Assembly (NCBI GenBank): GCA_955652265.1
Contig: CATPBD010000208.1
Coordinates: forward strand, 1-6,575
Length of the DNA stretch: 6,575 nt
Direction: 5' to 3'
Source: an uncultured Gemmatimonadaceae bacterium
Lineage (GTDB): Bacteria; Gemmatimonadota; Gemmatimonadetes; Gemmatimonadales; Gemmatimonadaceae
Positions 1-6,477 of this stretch are shown piece by piece. Each line of letters opens with the position of its first letter. Position 1 is the first letter of the stretch. Below the pieces are notes generated by a model. The model did not search any database and was not told the DNA's origin. It saw nothing but the letters and a program-made list of their open reading frames with translations. A program made the position numbers and the translations under genes.

Positions 1-24
1 GACCTGGACGAGGCGGCGCACTAG
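1..24 (+). CDS. possible 3' end of an upstream gene
   Basis: Reading from base 1 gives seven codons, D-L-D-E-A-A-H, followed by a TAG stop at 22-24. An acidic tail ending 32 bases before the next start would fit a gene in the same operon as the CbiX-like gene. The piece is too short to identify, and the frame is chosen only because its stop falls close before the next gene. The other two forward frames are also open here, so this could be plain intergenic sequence. Confidence 0.25.
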   Translation, partial: DLDEAAH

Positions 25-56
25 TCCACGGACGACCGCACTGCCATTTTGCACGG

Positions 57-431
57 ATGAAGGGAATACTCTTAGTCGATCACGGGTCAGTCAGGAGCGA
101 AGCGAATGACATGCTGCACGCCATGGGCGACCTGATCCAGACAATGGCCGGCTCTGACGTCGTGGTGCGGTATGCGCACATGGAGCTGGCCGACCCGAAC
201 ATCTCCGCCGGATTCGCGAGCTGCGTTCAGGGCGGCGCGACCGATATAACAGTTTTTCCGTACATGCTCTCGCCCGGCCGACACTCCACATCGGATATTC
301 CGCGCATGGTAGGCGAGGTCGCGCGCGCATTCCCGCACGTCGGCTTCAGCGTGACACCAGCGTTCGGACTTCACGAGAAACTGGCGGAGGTTGTCCTGGA
401 GCGAGCCGGGATCGGTGCCAATGCAAACTGA
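57..431 (+). CDS. short CbiX/SirB-like chelatase-family protein
   Basis: This 124-residue protein resembles the single-domain (short) CbiX/SirB family, which inserts cobalt or iron into sirohydrochlorin on the way to cobalamin or siroheme. Seen in the sequence: the N-terminal strand ending LLVDHGS with His9, the M-E-L-A-D-P-N segment with Glu43 (family members usually have F/M-E-L-A-x-P), and F-P-Y-M-L-S-P-G-R-H-S-T-S-D-I-P at 67-82 with His76. The family uses the two His and the Glu around the metal and porphyrin. Full-length two-domain chelatases are about twice as long; this length fits one domain that would act as a dimer. The start is the only ATG, GTG or TTG in this open stretch that precedes the conserved first strand, but no Shine-Dalgarno lies before it. 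Its stop overlaps the next gene's start by 11 bases. No other tetrapyrrole gene is in the window, so the substrate is unknown and it may not act on sirohydrochlorin. Confidence 0.8.
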   Translation: MKGILLVDHGSVRSEANDMLHAMGDLIQTMAGSDVVVRYAHMELADPNISAGFASCVQGGATDITVFPYMLSPGRHSTSDIPRMVGEVARAFPHVGFSVTPAFGLHEKLAEVVLERAGIGANAN

Positions 432-1587
432 CACGAGCTCCTCGCCTTCCGCCCTGACTCTTCTCTCCGAAGAAGAGATCATGTTTCGCGACGCCGTTGC
501 GGGGTTCGCCGAGGAAGAGGTTCGGCCGCGCGTGATGGAGATGGAAAAGGCGGGGAAGATCGACCCGGCGTTGCTGCCGAAATATTTCGAGCTCGGGCTT
601 ATGGGGATCGAAGTTCCGGAGCAATACGGCGGAGCCGGCGGGACGCTCTTCATGGTGACGCTGGCCGTGGAGGAGATCAGTAAGGTAGACGCGGCCGCCG
701 CGATCGTCTGCGACGTCCAGAACACGCTCGTGAATTACCCCATCAATCGGTACGGCAGCGAAGCCCAGAGGGCGAAGTACCTTCCGCTGCTGACCTCCGA
801 AGTAGTCGGCGCTTATGCGTTGTCGGAATCGGGGTCGGGCTCCGACGCGTTCGGCCTCGCCACGCGCGCCGAAAAACGCGGCGATCGCTGGATACTGAGG
901 GGGCAGAAGCTCTGGATCACCAACGGAGCGGAAGCCGGAGTGTTCGTCGTGTTCGCGAACGCCGATCCACCCGCTGGTCATCGCGGCATCACTGCCTTCA
1001 TCATCGAGCGCGATTTCAAGGGATTCTCCGTCGGCAAGAAGGAAGACAAGCTGGGCATTCGCGCATCGAGCACCACCGAGCTTCTCCTCGACGATTGCGA
1101 AGTCCCCGAAGAAAACGTCCTGGGTCCTGTCGGGCAGGGTTACAAGATCGCGATCAACACCTTGAACGAAGGTCGAATCGGGATCGGGGCGCAGATGATC
1201 GGCGTCGCGCAGGGTGCGCTTGGCGCGACGATCAAGTACGTGGAGGAGAGGAAACAGTTCGGAAGACCGCTGGCCGAATTCCAGGGAATTCAGTTCCAGA
1301 TCGCCCAGGCCGCGACCGAGCTCGAGGCTGCCCGACTCATGGTCTACAACGCAGCGCGGCTCAAGGATGCCGGTAAGGACATCGCGCGCGAAGGCGCGAT
1401 GGCAAAGCTATTCTCGTCGCAGGTCTGCGAGCGCGTCACTTCTCTTTGCATCGAGCTGTTCGGAGGCTACGGCTACACCAAGGACTATCCCGTGGAGAAG
1501 TTCTACCGGGACGCCAAGATCGGCGCGATCTACGAGGGCACGTCGAACATGCAGCTCCAGACCATCGCCAAGGCGGTACTCAAGTAG
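421..1587 (+). CDS. acyl-CoA dehydrogenase, short/branched-chain type
   Basis: This 388-residue FAD enzyme would oxidise acyl-CoA to trans-2-enoyl-CoA and pass electrons to electron-transfer flavoprotein in the cytoplasm. Domain order is the family's: an N-terminal helical part, a middle beta part starting with GAYALSESGSGSD (130-142) and K-L-W-I-T-N, then a C-terminal helical part with R-x-Q-F-G-R-P (Q279-F280-G281) and G-G-Y-G-Y-T-K-D-Y-P-V-E-K. Glu372 in I-Y-E-G-T-S-N is at the catalytic-base position of short-, medium- and short/branched-chain enzymes; isovaleryl-CoA dehydrogenases use a different position. From memory, the stretches around LNEGRIGI, LEAARL and YTKDYPVEK match mammalian ACADSB closely, suggesting 2-methylbutyryl- or butyryl-CoA as substrate (isoleucine or short fatty acid breakdown). 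I chose ATG 421, which overlaps the CbiX-like stop and has a weak GGGA nine bases upstream. A TTG at 391 in frame would add ten residues, but its GGAGG abuts the codon. No ETF gene is visible. Confidence 0.93.
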   Translation: MQTDTSSSPSALTLLSEEEIMFRDAVAGFAEEEVRPRVMEMEKAGKIDPALLPKYFELGLMGIEVPEQYGGAGGTLFMVTLAVEEISKVDAAAAIVCDVQNTLVNYPINRYGSEAQRAKYLPLLTSEVVGAYALSESGSGSDAFGLATRAEKRGDRWILRGQKLWITNGAEAGVFVVFANADPPAGHRGITAFIIERDFKGFSVGKKEDKLGIRASSTTELLLDDCEVPEENVLGPVGQGYKIAINTLNEGRIGIGAQMIGVAQGALGATIKYVEERKQFGRPLAEFQGIQFQIAQAATELEAARLMVYNAARLKDAGKDIAREGAMAKLFSSQVCERVTSLCIELFGGYGYTKDYPVEKFYRDAKIGAIYEGTSNMQLQTIAKAVLK

Positions 1588-1620
1588 CATTGGTTGGACG
1601 AGCCGCTCAGGACGGAAGGG

Positions 1621-1676
1621 CAAACTGTCAACTTCAAACTGACAACTGCAAACTGAGAACTGCAACTGAACAGACG
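1621..1676 (+). repeat. 14-bp tandem repeat built of 7-bp halves
   Basis: Three adjacent 14-base units are CAAACTGTCAACTT (1621-1634), CAAACTGACAACTG (1635-1648) and CAAACTGAGAACTG (1649-1662). A fourth, diverged unit begins CAACTGAACAG at 1663. Each unit is itself two related heptamers ending in ACTG or close to it, so the underlying period is seven. The last units run into the left arm of the palindrome that starts at 1657. Seven is not a multiple of three, which argues against a coding repeat. The array is short and degenerate; low-complexity intergenic DNA of this kind may be dispersed through the genome, which cannot be tested here. Confidence 0.8.
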
Positions 1677-1855
1677 AGAGTTGCCAGTGGCTAAGATTTC
1701 AGTTTGTTAGTTCACTACGCCCAGACTTTACTTAGCGCGCTTCAGGGTACAGGCAAAGGCCTGTGCTTTAAGACTACTGAGGGAAGTCTGGGCGTCGTAC
1801 ACTGATTCACTGGCATCTATGCCACTGACAACTCTCGCCTGTTCAGTTGCAGTTC
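1657..1855. repeat. 199-bp imperfect palindrome (long hairpin or MITE-like)
   Basis: Bases 1657-1728 pair with 1855-1784 with no gap: every pair has coordinates summing to 3512, and I count 59 Watson-Crick pairs in 72. The outer 35-base arms (1657-1691 with 1821-1855) have only two mismatches. An inner 12-base block (1717-1728 with 1784-1795, acgcccagactt) is perfect. Between them lies a weaker stretch, 1692-1716, with 14 of 25 paired. The tip continues more weakly to ACAGGC-AAAG-GCCTGT at 1749-1764, one base out of register. G-T wobble pairs occur for both strands, so decay of a once better palindrome is as likely as selection for an RNA. No target-site duplication is seen at the ends. Candidates are a MITE-like element, a REP-like repeat or a structured RNA/terminator. 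Confidence 0.85.
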
Positions 1856-1891
1856 CAGACCTGGCGGAACCCGAGATGTCAGACCGTTTCG

Positions 1892-3712
1892 CTATTGAGC
1901 GGTCGTCCCTCGCAGAATCCCTTCTCGAACCCGTCGCGCCTTTGCCGAGGCGCGCGGATCCTCTGCCAGGCGCGACTCGACGCGTGGCACGAAGTTGAGA
2001 CTGGCCGTGAGCGTTAGCTCGCGCCCCTCTCTGCGGACGAGAACTGGAAGCGGAGATCCCTGGGGAGCCCGCGCATATTTTGCGCGGAACTGTTCCGACC
2101 ACGTCGGATCCCCGGCGCCGATTCCGCCGACGGCAAGGAGAAGATCGCCTGGCTTGACGCCTGCCGCGTCCGCCGAGCTTCCGGGAACGACTTGCCTCAC
2201 GTGGACTCCGGAGCTGTCCAGAACCGTAGAGATTCCCACTCGAGGTTGGTTGATCGTGTCGCGCACGAGACGCAATCCCGCCAGCGGTAAGACCGCATCA
2301 TACGGATACGGATCACGACCGTCGATGTAACGGGCGTAGAAATCAGTAAACGATTTGCCGTTTGCCGCGCGACTGACGGCAGCCCACCATTCGTCGGATG
2401 TGAAGCCGCGGTTGTTCTTGTAGTCGCTATTGTAGAGCTCACGCATCACATCGTCGAGCGAACGCCGATTGTTCGACGCATCCCTAATGATGACATCGAG
2501 CAGGAATCCGGCGAGCGATCCCTTGGGGTAGTAGATGTACTCCGTCCCATCGCGCGGATGAATCCAGGTCGAGAGCGACGCATCCTCGAGCGAAGTCGGT
2601 GGCAGCGCGGCGACCTGAGAGATCTTGTCGCCAGTCGCCGAGTAGAAGCCTGGCGCATCGATCACGGCCCCCCGCACTTCGGCAAGATCGGCATAGTAAT
2701 CGGTTATCCCCTCGCTGATCCACAGAAGTCTGGTGGGCTGCCGTTGGTCGTAGCGGTAAGGGTAGAGATCGGCCGGACGCAATCGCTTCACGTTCCACGA
2801 GTGAAACATCTCGTGCGCGTAGATCGACATGATTACCGGCGAACCGAGCAACGCGGGTCCGTAAATGTCGACGTGGGAGTTCTGGTGCTCGAGCCCCGAT
2901 CCTCCTCCGTACGACGGATCTGCGATCTGCATGACGCTGTAGTTGGTCCACGGGATCTCGCCGAACACTCTTCCTTCGGGAGGAATCACTCGTTTGAGCG
3001 CCTCCCACACGGCGATGCGCGCGCCATCGCTGACGCTACCCGATGGATAGGTGGCGAATCGTACCCAGCGATCGCCGATCTGAGTGCTATCGAGATCGAA
3101 CTGTCCGACGAAGAAGGGCATATCGACCAGGTCATGGTAGTTGGACGCCGAGAACGTGCGTGGACCGGTTGCCGTCATTCCCGTGACGATCTTCCAACCC
3201 GCCTCGGTGTTAACCGTTACGGTGGCTGGGAAATCGAATCCGCGCCCGTCTGGATAGAGAAAGAGGTTGGTGCCGTTGAAGAGCAGAAAATCCGGACGCG
3301 CCCAGGTGTTGGCATTGTCGAGGCTGTCAGCGAGATAGTCGAAGCGGATCGCCACCTCACCCGGGCCTCGGGGACGAACGCGCCACGTATCGGGATCGAG
3401 CTTGTCCCAGCTGAGCGACGCTCCAGTTTCTTCGGCGGTAAAATTCGAGACGTTCCGGGCGAAGTTGTCGATCTCATATGCCCCAGGCGTCCACGCGGGA
3501 AGCGAGAGAACGACTGGCGCTGTTCCTCCGACAGTAAACGTCATCGTGGATGACACGAGACGGCTCTCGCCGTTCGTGCGCGTGAACGTCACCTCGTACC
3601 GGATGTTGTTGAGTGGCGCAGAAGTCGCGATGCTTTGCGCGGAAAGGTTTGGAGAGCGTGCCAACGCCGTGATTAACAGTGAGAGCAGCGTGGGAAGGGC
3701 TTTTCTTCTCAT
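1892..3712 (-). CDS. exported M61-family metallopeptidase with PDZ domain
   Basis: This 606-residue protein belongs to the M61 (glycyl aminopeptidase-like) zinc peptidases. It has a likely signal peptide, MRRK followed by a hydrophobic run and a cleavage site near L-S-A/Q-S (about residue 25), so it probably acts in the periplasm or outside the cell. An N-terminal beta domain (about 30-210) precedes a catalytic domain with G-G-G-S-G-L-E-H-Q-N-S (269-279), the zinc motif H300-E-M-F-H304 in AHEMFHSWNVKRLRP, and the third ligand Glu334 in W-I-S-E-G-I-T-D-Y-Y. A Y-Y-P-K-G motif follows at 395-399. A PDZ domain lies at about 488-572 (V-V-P-G-S-S-A-D-A-A-G-V-K-P-G-D-L-L). The last 30 residues are charged and look disordered. 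The open frame extends 45 codons upstream to 3847, but ATG 3712 places the signal peptide at the N-terminus and is preferred. No Shine-Dalgarno is visible. All catalytic residues are present; substrates are unknown. Confidence 0.92.
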   Translation of the reverse strand: MRRKALPTLLSLLITALARSPNLSAQSIATSAPLNNIRYEVTFTRTNGESRLVSSTMTFTVGGTAPVVLSLPAWTPGAYEIDNFARNVSNFTAEETGASLSWDKLDPDTWRVRPRGPGEVAIRFDYLADSLDNANTWARPDFLLFNGTNLFLYPDGRGFDFPATVTVNTEAGWKIVTGMTATGPRTFSASNYHDLVDMPFFVGQFDLDSTQIGDRWVRFATYPSGSVSDGARIAVWEALKRVIPPEGRVFGEIPWTNYSVMQIADPSYGGGSGLEHQNSHVDIYGPALLGSPVIMSIYAHEMFHSWNVKRLRPADLYPYRYDQRQPTRLLWISEGITDYYADLAEVRGAVIDAPGFYSATGDKISQVAALPPTSLEDASLSTWIHPRDGTEYIYYPKGSLAGFLLDVIIRDASNNRRSLDDVMRELYNSDYKNNRGFTSDEWWAAVSRAANGKSFTDFYARYIDGRDPYPYDAVLPLAGLRLVRDTINQPRVGISTVLDSSGVHVRQVVPGSSADAAGVKPGDLLLAVGGIGAGDPTWSEQFRAKYARAPQGSPLPVLVRREGRELTLTASLNFVPRVESRLAEDPRASAKARRVREGILRGTTAQ

Positions 3713-3959
3713 GGAAATCGAGATTCGGGAAAGACGACCTGCTGCGATCTCATCGCAAGAGTCGTTCGCGCGCACGCGGTGCGGGCCTCTCGGACAGCGT
3801 GCTATATTCGGGCCTGCGACTTCCACGCCGCGGACGAGGAACTTCACAAGCCATACGTTCCACCAGACCCTTTCGCTGTTGTTTTACATTCTCTTTCCCC
3901 GGGTGCCCCCGTATCTGATCGTAAAACGGCAGAATTCCATGAACTCACACATTTAGCTG
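3713..3959. other. divergent intergenic region
   Basis: This 247-base region separates the divergently transcribed M61 (-) and M42 (+) genes and must hold both promoters. The only motif I can point to is TATATT at 3803-3808 (+), listed separately. The stretch near the M42 gene (3871-3960) is richer in A and T. No gene is supported: the open frames crossing it are extensions of shadow frames of the M61 gene. I see no riboswitch or strong hairpin. Confidence 0.6.
3803..3808 (+). promoter_or_regulatory. candidate -10 element TATATT for the M42 gene run
   Basis: TATATT inside GCTATATTCG is a good -10-like hexamer in a GC-rich stretch. It would start transcription near 3815 and give the M42 gene a leader of about 145 bases. 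No TTGACA-like -35 is visible 16-18 bases upstream. The same hexamer sits just before the PolX start at 6466-6471, which raises its plausibility slightly. Confidence 0.35.
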
Positions 3960-5027
3960 ATGATCTCCTCCGAATCTCTCGCATTTCTGAAGAAGCTTCT
4001 CGACACACCCGGTCCATCCGGGTTTGAGTCGGCGCCCGCGAAAGTGTGGCGCGATCAGGCGAAGAAGTTCGCCAAGGTGACCGGGGATGTCGCCGGGAAC
4101 AGTTTGGCCGAAGTGAACAGCAGCGGCCGTCCGACGATCATGCTTGCAGGCCACATCGATGAGATCGGCGTGATCATCAACTACATCGACGACCAGGGCT
4201 ACGGCTACATCCAGCCGATCGGCGGCTGGGACCCGCAAGTGCTCATCGGTCAGCGCCTGCGGTTCATCGGGCAGAAGGGAGATGTCTTCGGAGTAGTCGG
4301 CAAGAAACCGATTCATCTCATCAAGCTGGAAGAGCGGGAGAAGGCGGCGAAATTTACCGACCTGTGGGTCGATTTCGGCGCGAAGACCAAGAAGGAAGCC
4401 GAAGGGATGCTTTCCATTGGAGACGCTGGTGTCATCGATTCGCGGACGATGGAATTTCCGAATGACAGGATCGTGTCGCGCTCGATCGACGACAGGATCG
4501 GGGCTTTCGTGGCCCTCGAGGCACTGCGCCGGTACGCCGACAAGCCCGGCGCCGCGAGAGTTGTCGCCGTTGCTACGACGCAGGAGGAGATCGGATATCG
4601 CGGTGGCGGCGCCGGAGTTTGCGCCACGTGCATCGGTCCGCAGATGGCGATCGTCGTCGACGTCACCTTCGCCATCGATCACCCGGGCGTCGAAAAGAAA
4701 GAGCACGGAGACGCGGCGATCGACGGTGGTCCGGTGCTGACGCGAGGGTCGGTCATCTCCCCGGTGGTTTTCAATCTCCTTCGCAAGACCGCCGAAGAGC
4801 GGAAGATCCCCTTTACGCTTCACGCGGCGGGGCGCGACACGAGTACTGATGCGGACGCGATTCACATCGCTCGCGAAGGTGTGGCAACTGCGCTGGTCTC
4901 CGTCCCCAACCGCTACATGCATTCTCCGAACGAGCTAGTAAGCATGCAGGATCTCGATCATGCGGCCGAACTGATCGCGCAGACCTGTAGAGCGGTCACG
5001 GCGAAGACAGACTTTACCGCGCGATAG
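3960..5027 (+). CDS. M42-family aminopeptidase (TET/glutamyl aminopeptidase-like)
   Basis: This 355-residue protein has the length and full active site of M42 co-catalytic metal aminopeptidases, cytosolic enzymes that form large tetrahedral complexes and remove N-terminal residues from short peptides. Visible residues: His65 and Asp67 in A-G-H-I-D-E-I-G, the bridging Asp at 177 in S-I-D-D-R-I-G, the catalytic pair Glu209-Glu210 in T-T-Q-E-E-I-G, Asp234 in V-V-D-V-T, and His321 in R-Y-M-H-S-P-N-E. The segment at about 75-160 is the inserted dimerisation (PDZ-like) domain of the family. ATG 3960 gives an N-terminus of the usual form (L-x-K-L-L-D-T-P-G-P-S-G-F-E); no Shine-Dalgarno precedes it. 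The gene heads a tight + strand run, 17 bases before the S33 hydrolase gene. Some M42 members are glucanases or deblocking peptidases, so exact specificity is open. Confidence 0.94.
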   Translation: MISSESLAFLKKLLDTPGPSGFESAPAKVWRDQAKKFAKVTGDVAGNSLAEVNSSGRPTIMLAGHIDEIGVIINYIDDQGYGYIQPIGGWDPQVLIGQRLRFIGQKGDVFGVVGKKPIHLIKLEEREKAAKFTDLWVDFGAKTKKEAEGMLSIGDAGVIDSRTMEFPNDRIVSRSIDDRIGAFVALEALRRYADKPGAARVVAVATTQEEIGYRGGGAGVCATCIGPQMAIVVDVTFAIDHPGVEKKEHGDAAIDGGPVLTRGSVISPVVFNLLRKTAEERKIPFTLHAAGRDTSTDADAIHIAREGVATALVSVPNRYMHSPNELVSMQDLDHAAELIAQTCRAVTAKTDFTAR

Positions 5028-5031
5028 ACTC

Positions 5032-5044
5032 GGGGTTTTACCCC
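5032..5044 (+). promoter_or_regulatory. GGGG-TTTTA-CCCC hairpin abutting the S33 start
   Basis: Four G at 5032-5035 can pair with four C at 5041-5044 around a five-base TTTTA loop, ending directly at ATG 5045. The G-run is nine bases before the start codon and is the only Shine-Dalgarno-like sequence there, so the hairpin would hide it. It is a four-pair stem and could be chance. It is too short, and lacks a T-run, to be a terminator between the two genes. Confidence 0.35.
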
Positions 5045-5938
5045 ATGCCGAAGCCAATCCCCACTCCGCGAGAGGAAGGATTCACCACGACAACCGGCTC
5101 GCCCCTCTATTGGGCGAAGTACGGTCGACCGGGTTCGCCAAAGCTGCTCGTTCTGCACGGAGGGCCGGGCGCTGACCACTGTTACCTGCTGCCGCAGATG
5201 CTGCACCTCGCCGAGCGGTACGATGTCCTCTTTTACGATCAGCGCGGAGGCGGACGGTCGAAGGCGGACGCACGAGTTCCAGTCACGTGGCGCACGCATG
5301 TCGAAGACCTCGGAGCGGTCGTAACCGAATTCGGGCTCGAGCCACTTTCGATCGTCGGGTATTCGTGGGGCGCGATGCTGACGCTGCTCTACACCGTCGA
5401 GCAGCGAAAAAACCCCCACCTCGTCCCGCCGGCTCGACTCGCCCTCATCTGCCCGGCGCCTTTGACTCGCGAATATCGGCGCCAGTTCGAGGCGGAGTTC
5501 ATTCGCCGGCAGCAGAGTCCCGAGATCCAGAGATTGCGGGAAGGGCTGGCCAGGTCGGGGTTGCGGGAGAAGGATCCGGCCGCCTATCGTCAGCGTGCGT
5601 TTGAGCTCGGTGTCGCCGGCTATTTTTCAGATCCGACCAAAGCTCGCGACCTCACGCCGTTCCGGGTGGTGGGCAGAGTGCAGCAATCCGTGTGGGAAAG
5701 TCTGGGGGATTTTGACCTGATCCGGGACCTGAAGGGCGTCCAAATCCCGTCGATCGTCATACATGGCCGTGACGATCCGATTCCATTAGCGTCTTCCGTA
5801 GAAGCTGCGCGCGCGCTCGGAACGAACCTCGTGGTTCTGGACGACTGCGGGCACGTGCCGTACGTTGAACAGCCTCAGCGGCTTTTTTCGGCACTCGACA
5901 CATTCCTTGATGAAACCAATCTGCCCGCAAGAAGCTGA
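5045..5938 (+). CDS. prolyl iminopeptidase-like alpha/beta hydrolase (S33)
   Basis: This 297-residue alpha/beta hydrolase looks like family S33, whose prolyl iminopeptidases remove N-terminal proline from peptides in the cytoplasm. Seen: the oxyanion motif H38-G-G-P-G, D65-Q-R-G-G-G-R-S (the classic D-Q-R-G-x-G-R-S of the family), nucleophile Ser107 in G-Y-S-W-G, a helical cap at about 135-225, the acid at Asp243/Asp244 in H-G-R-D-D-P-I-P, and His270 in C-G-H-V-P-Y. The triad is complete. There is no signal peptide. It lies 17 bases after the M42 gene and 9 before the next, so it is probably co-transcribed; pairing with an aminopeptidase supports a peptidase role. The cap is the part that sets specificity in this family and I cannot judge it, so an esterase or amide hydrolase is possible. 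The start codon is the only plausible one. Confidence 0.85.
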   Translation: MPKPIPTPREEGFTTTTGSPLYWAKYGRPGSPKLLVLHGGPGADHCYLLPQMLHLAERYDVLFYDQRGGGRSKADARVPVTWRTHVEDLGAVVTEFGLEPLSIVGYSWGAMLTLLYTVEQRKNPHLVPPARLALICPAPLTREYRRQFEAEFIRRQQSPEIQRLREGLARSGLREKDPAAYRQRAFELGVAGYFSDPTKARDLTPFRVVGRVQQSVWESLGDFDLIRDLKGVQIPSIVIHGRDDPIPLASSVEAARALGTNLVVLDDCGHVPYVEQPQRLFSALDTFLDETNLPARS

Positions 5939-5947
5939 AACTCAGCT

Positions 5948-6409
5948 ATGACATCAGATTCAGGCGTCACACAGCACGCGATCAGCTCCATCACGGTCGA
6001 CGGCAAGGAGTACAGAGTCGCGCTCCGTCTCGCCTATGACGGAGTGGAGTACATCGGCAGGCTGTGGTTCAGCGATCCCAATAGCGATCAGATGGGAATT
6101 CCCGATCACGGCGCGGTTCCCGGCCGGACGATCGCTGAAGCGGTCGAAGTTGCCAGGAAGCTCACTCCGCAGGATCTCGAGCGGCGCTGCCATCGCGCCC
6201 TCGCCGACAAGAGGCGGTATATCCGCCTTCGTCGAGCGACCGAGGAGATCATCACGAAGATCAAGTACATGAATCGCGTCGCCGTGACGATGCGTCACGG
6301 AATGCTCGACTCGGAAGGCGCGAGCCAGGAGCTCGAGCTCATTCAGAAGCAGATCGAAGAGATCGTGAAGACCCTTCCCTTCCACGCCGGGATAGAAGAG
6401 GGTAGCTGA
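5948..6409 (+). CDS. unrecognised 153-residue soluble protein
   Basis: I do not recognise this protein. Residues 12-45 look like a beta hairpin or sheet (I-T-V-D-G-K-E-Y-R-V-A-L-R-L, then Y-D-G-V-E-Y-I-G-R-L-W-F). A loop at 45-60 rich in D, P and G follows, then mostly helix from about 60 to 145. The helical part has a basic stretch around 78-95 (R-R-C-H-R-A-L-A-D-K-R-R-Y-I-R-L-R-R) and an acidic, coiled-coil-like end (Q-E-L-E-L-I-Q-K-Q-I-E-E-I-V-K). There is no signal peptide, membrane segment or obvious catalytic motif. Codon use matches its neighbours, and it sits 9 bases after the S33 gene, so it is likely a real gene in the same transcript. The basic helices could bind nucleic acid or a partner, but that is a guess. 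No Shine-Dalgarno precedes ATG 5948. Confidence 0.75.
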   Translation: MTSDSGVTQHAISSITVDGKEYRVALRLAYDGVEYIGRLWFSDPNSDQMGIPDHGAVPGRTIAEAVEVARKLTPQDLERRCHRALADKRRYIRLRRATEEIITKIKYMNRVAVTMRHGMLDSEGASQELELIQKQIEEIVKTLPFHAGIEEGS

Positions 6410-6415
6410 GGAGGT
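6408..6415 (+). promoter_or_regulatory. orphan Shine-Dalgarno-like GAGGAGGT
   Basis: GAGGAGGT is the strongest Shine-Dalgarno match in the window. It overlaps the stop codon of the 153-residue protein (TGA 6407-6409). No ATG, GTG or TTG lies 4-12 bases downstream, and the next ATG is at 6478. It is probably fortuitous, or a relic of a lost start. Confidence 0.3.
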
Positions 6416-6465
6416 ATCCGCGGCTCTCGCCACGCTGGTGAGCGGGAAGTAACGCACCGCCCTCC

Positions 6466-6471
6466 TATATT
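6466..6471 (+). promoter_or_regulatory. candidate -10 element TATATT before PolX
   Basis: TATATT ends six bases before ATG 6478. A -10 box there would put transcription start at or next to the A of the start codon, giving a leaderless messenger. It is framed by a short inverted repeat, CCCTC (6460-6464) and GAGGG (6472-6476), which could be an operator or chance. No clear -35 is seen 16-18 bases upstream. Confidence 0.45.
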
Positions 6472-6477
6472 GAGGGA

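Larger units (their letters stand above)
1588..1891. other. convergent intergenic region, repeat-rich
   Basis: This 304-base gap lies between the 3' ends of the acyl-CoA dehydrogenase (+) and the M61 peptidase (-). It has lower G+C than its neighbours (26 of 60 bases at 1621-1680). I see no convincing gene. Nearly all of it is taken up by a tandem repeat and a long palindrome, listed separately. A classical terminator (GC stem plus T-run) is not evident on either strand, although the palindrome could end transcription from both sides. Confidence 0.8.

Noticed and set aside
391..420. TTG start at 391 for the acyl-CoA dehydrogenase
   Set aside because: The GGAGG before it has no spacing from the codon, and the ten added residues lie within the CbiX-like gene. 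ATG 421 gives the usual family N-terminus.
1621..1676. CRISPR-like array
   Set aside because: Units are 14 bases, adjacent and without spacers, and no cas genes are present.
1657..1855. Retron-type msr/msd RNA, because of the long hairpin
   Set aside because: No reverse transcriptase is encoded in the window, and the flanking genes are housekeeping-type enzymes. The hairpin alone is not evidence of a retron.
1728..2102. 124-codon open frame on - crossing the palindrome
   Set aside because: It overlaps the M61 C-terminal coding part in another frame and then reads through repeat DNA; its composition (R, S, G, A rich) is typical of a false frame.
2558..3553. 331-codon open frame on + inside the M61 gene
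   Set aside because: It is antisense to a gene with a full zinc site and signal peptide, and its translation has no recognisable domain. Long antisense frames are common in GC-rich genes.
3713..3847. Upstream start for the M61 peptidase at 3847
   Set aside because: The extra 45 residues look like translated intergenic DNA and would bury the signal peptide; ATG 3712 gives a clean export signal.
3939..3956. Five-codon leader peptide (M-N-S-H-I) before the M42 gene
   Set aside because: It has no ribosome site and no attenuator-like stems or regulatory codon run; chance is the simplest reading.
3945..4922. 325-codon open frame on - opposite the M42 gene
   Set aside because: It is a shadow of the M42 gene, low in complexity and rich in R, D and H with no family resemblance.
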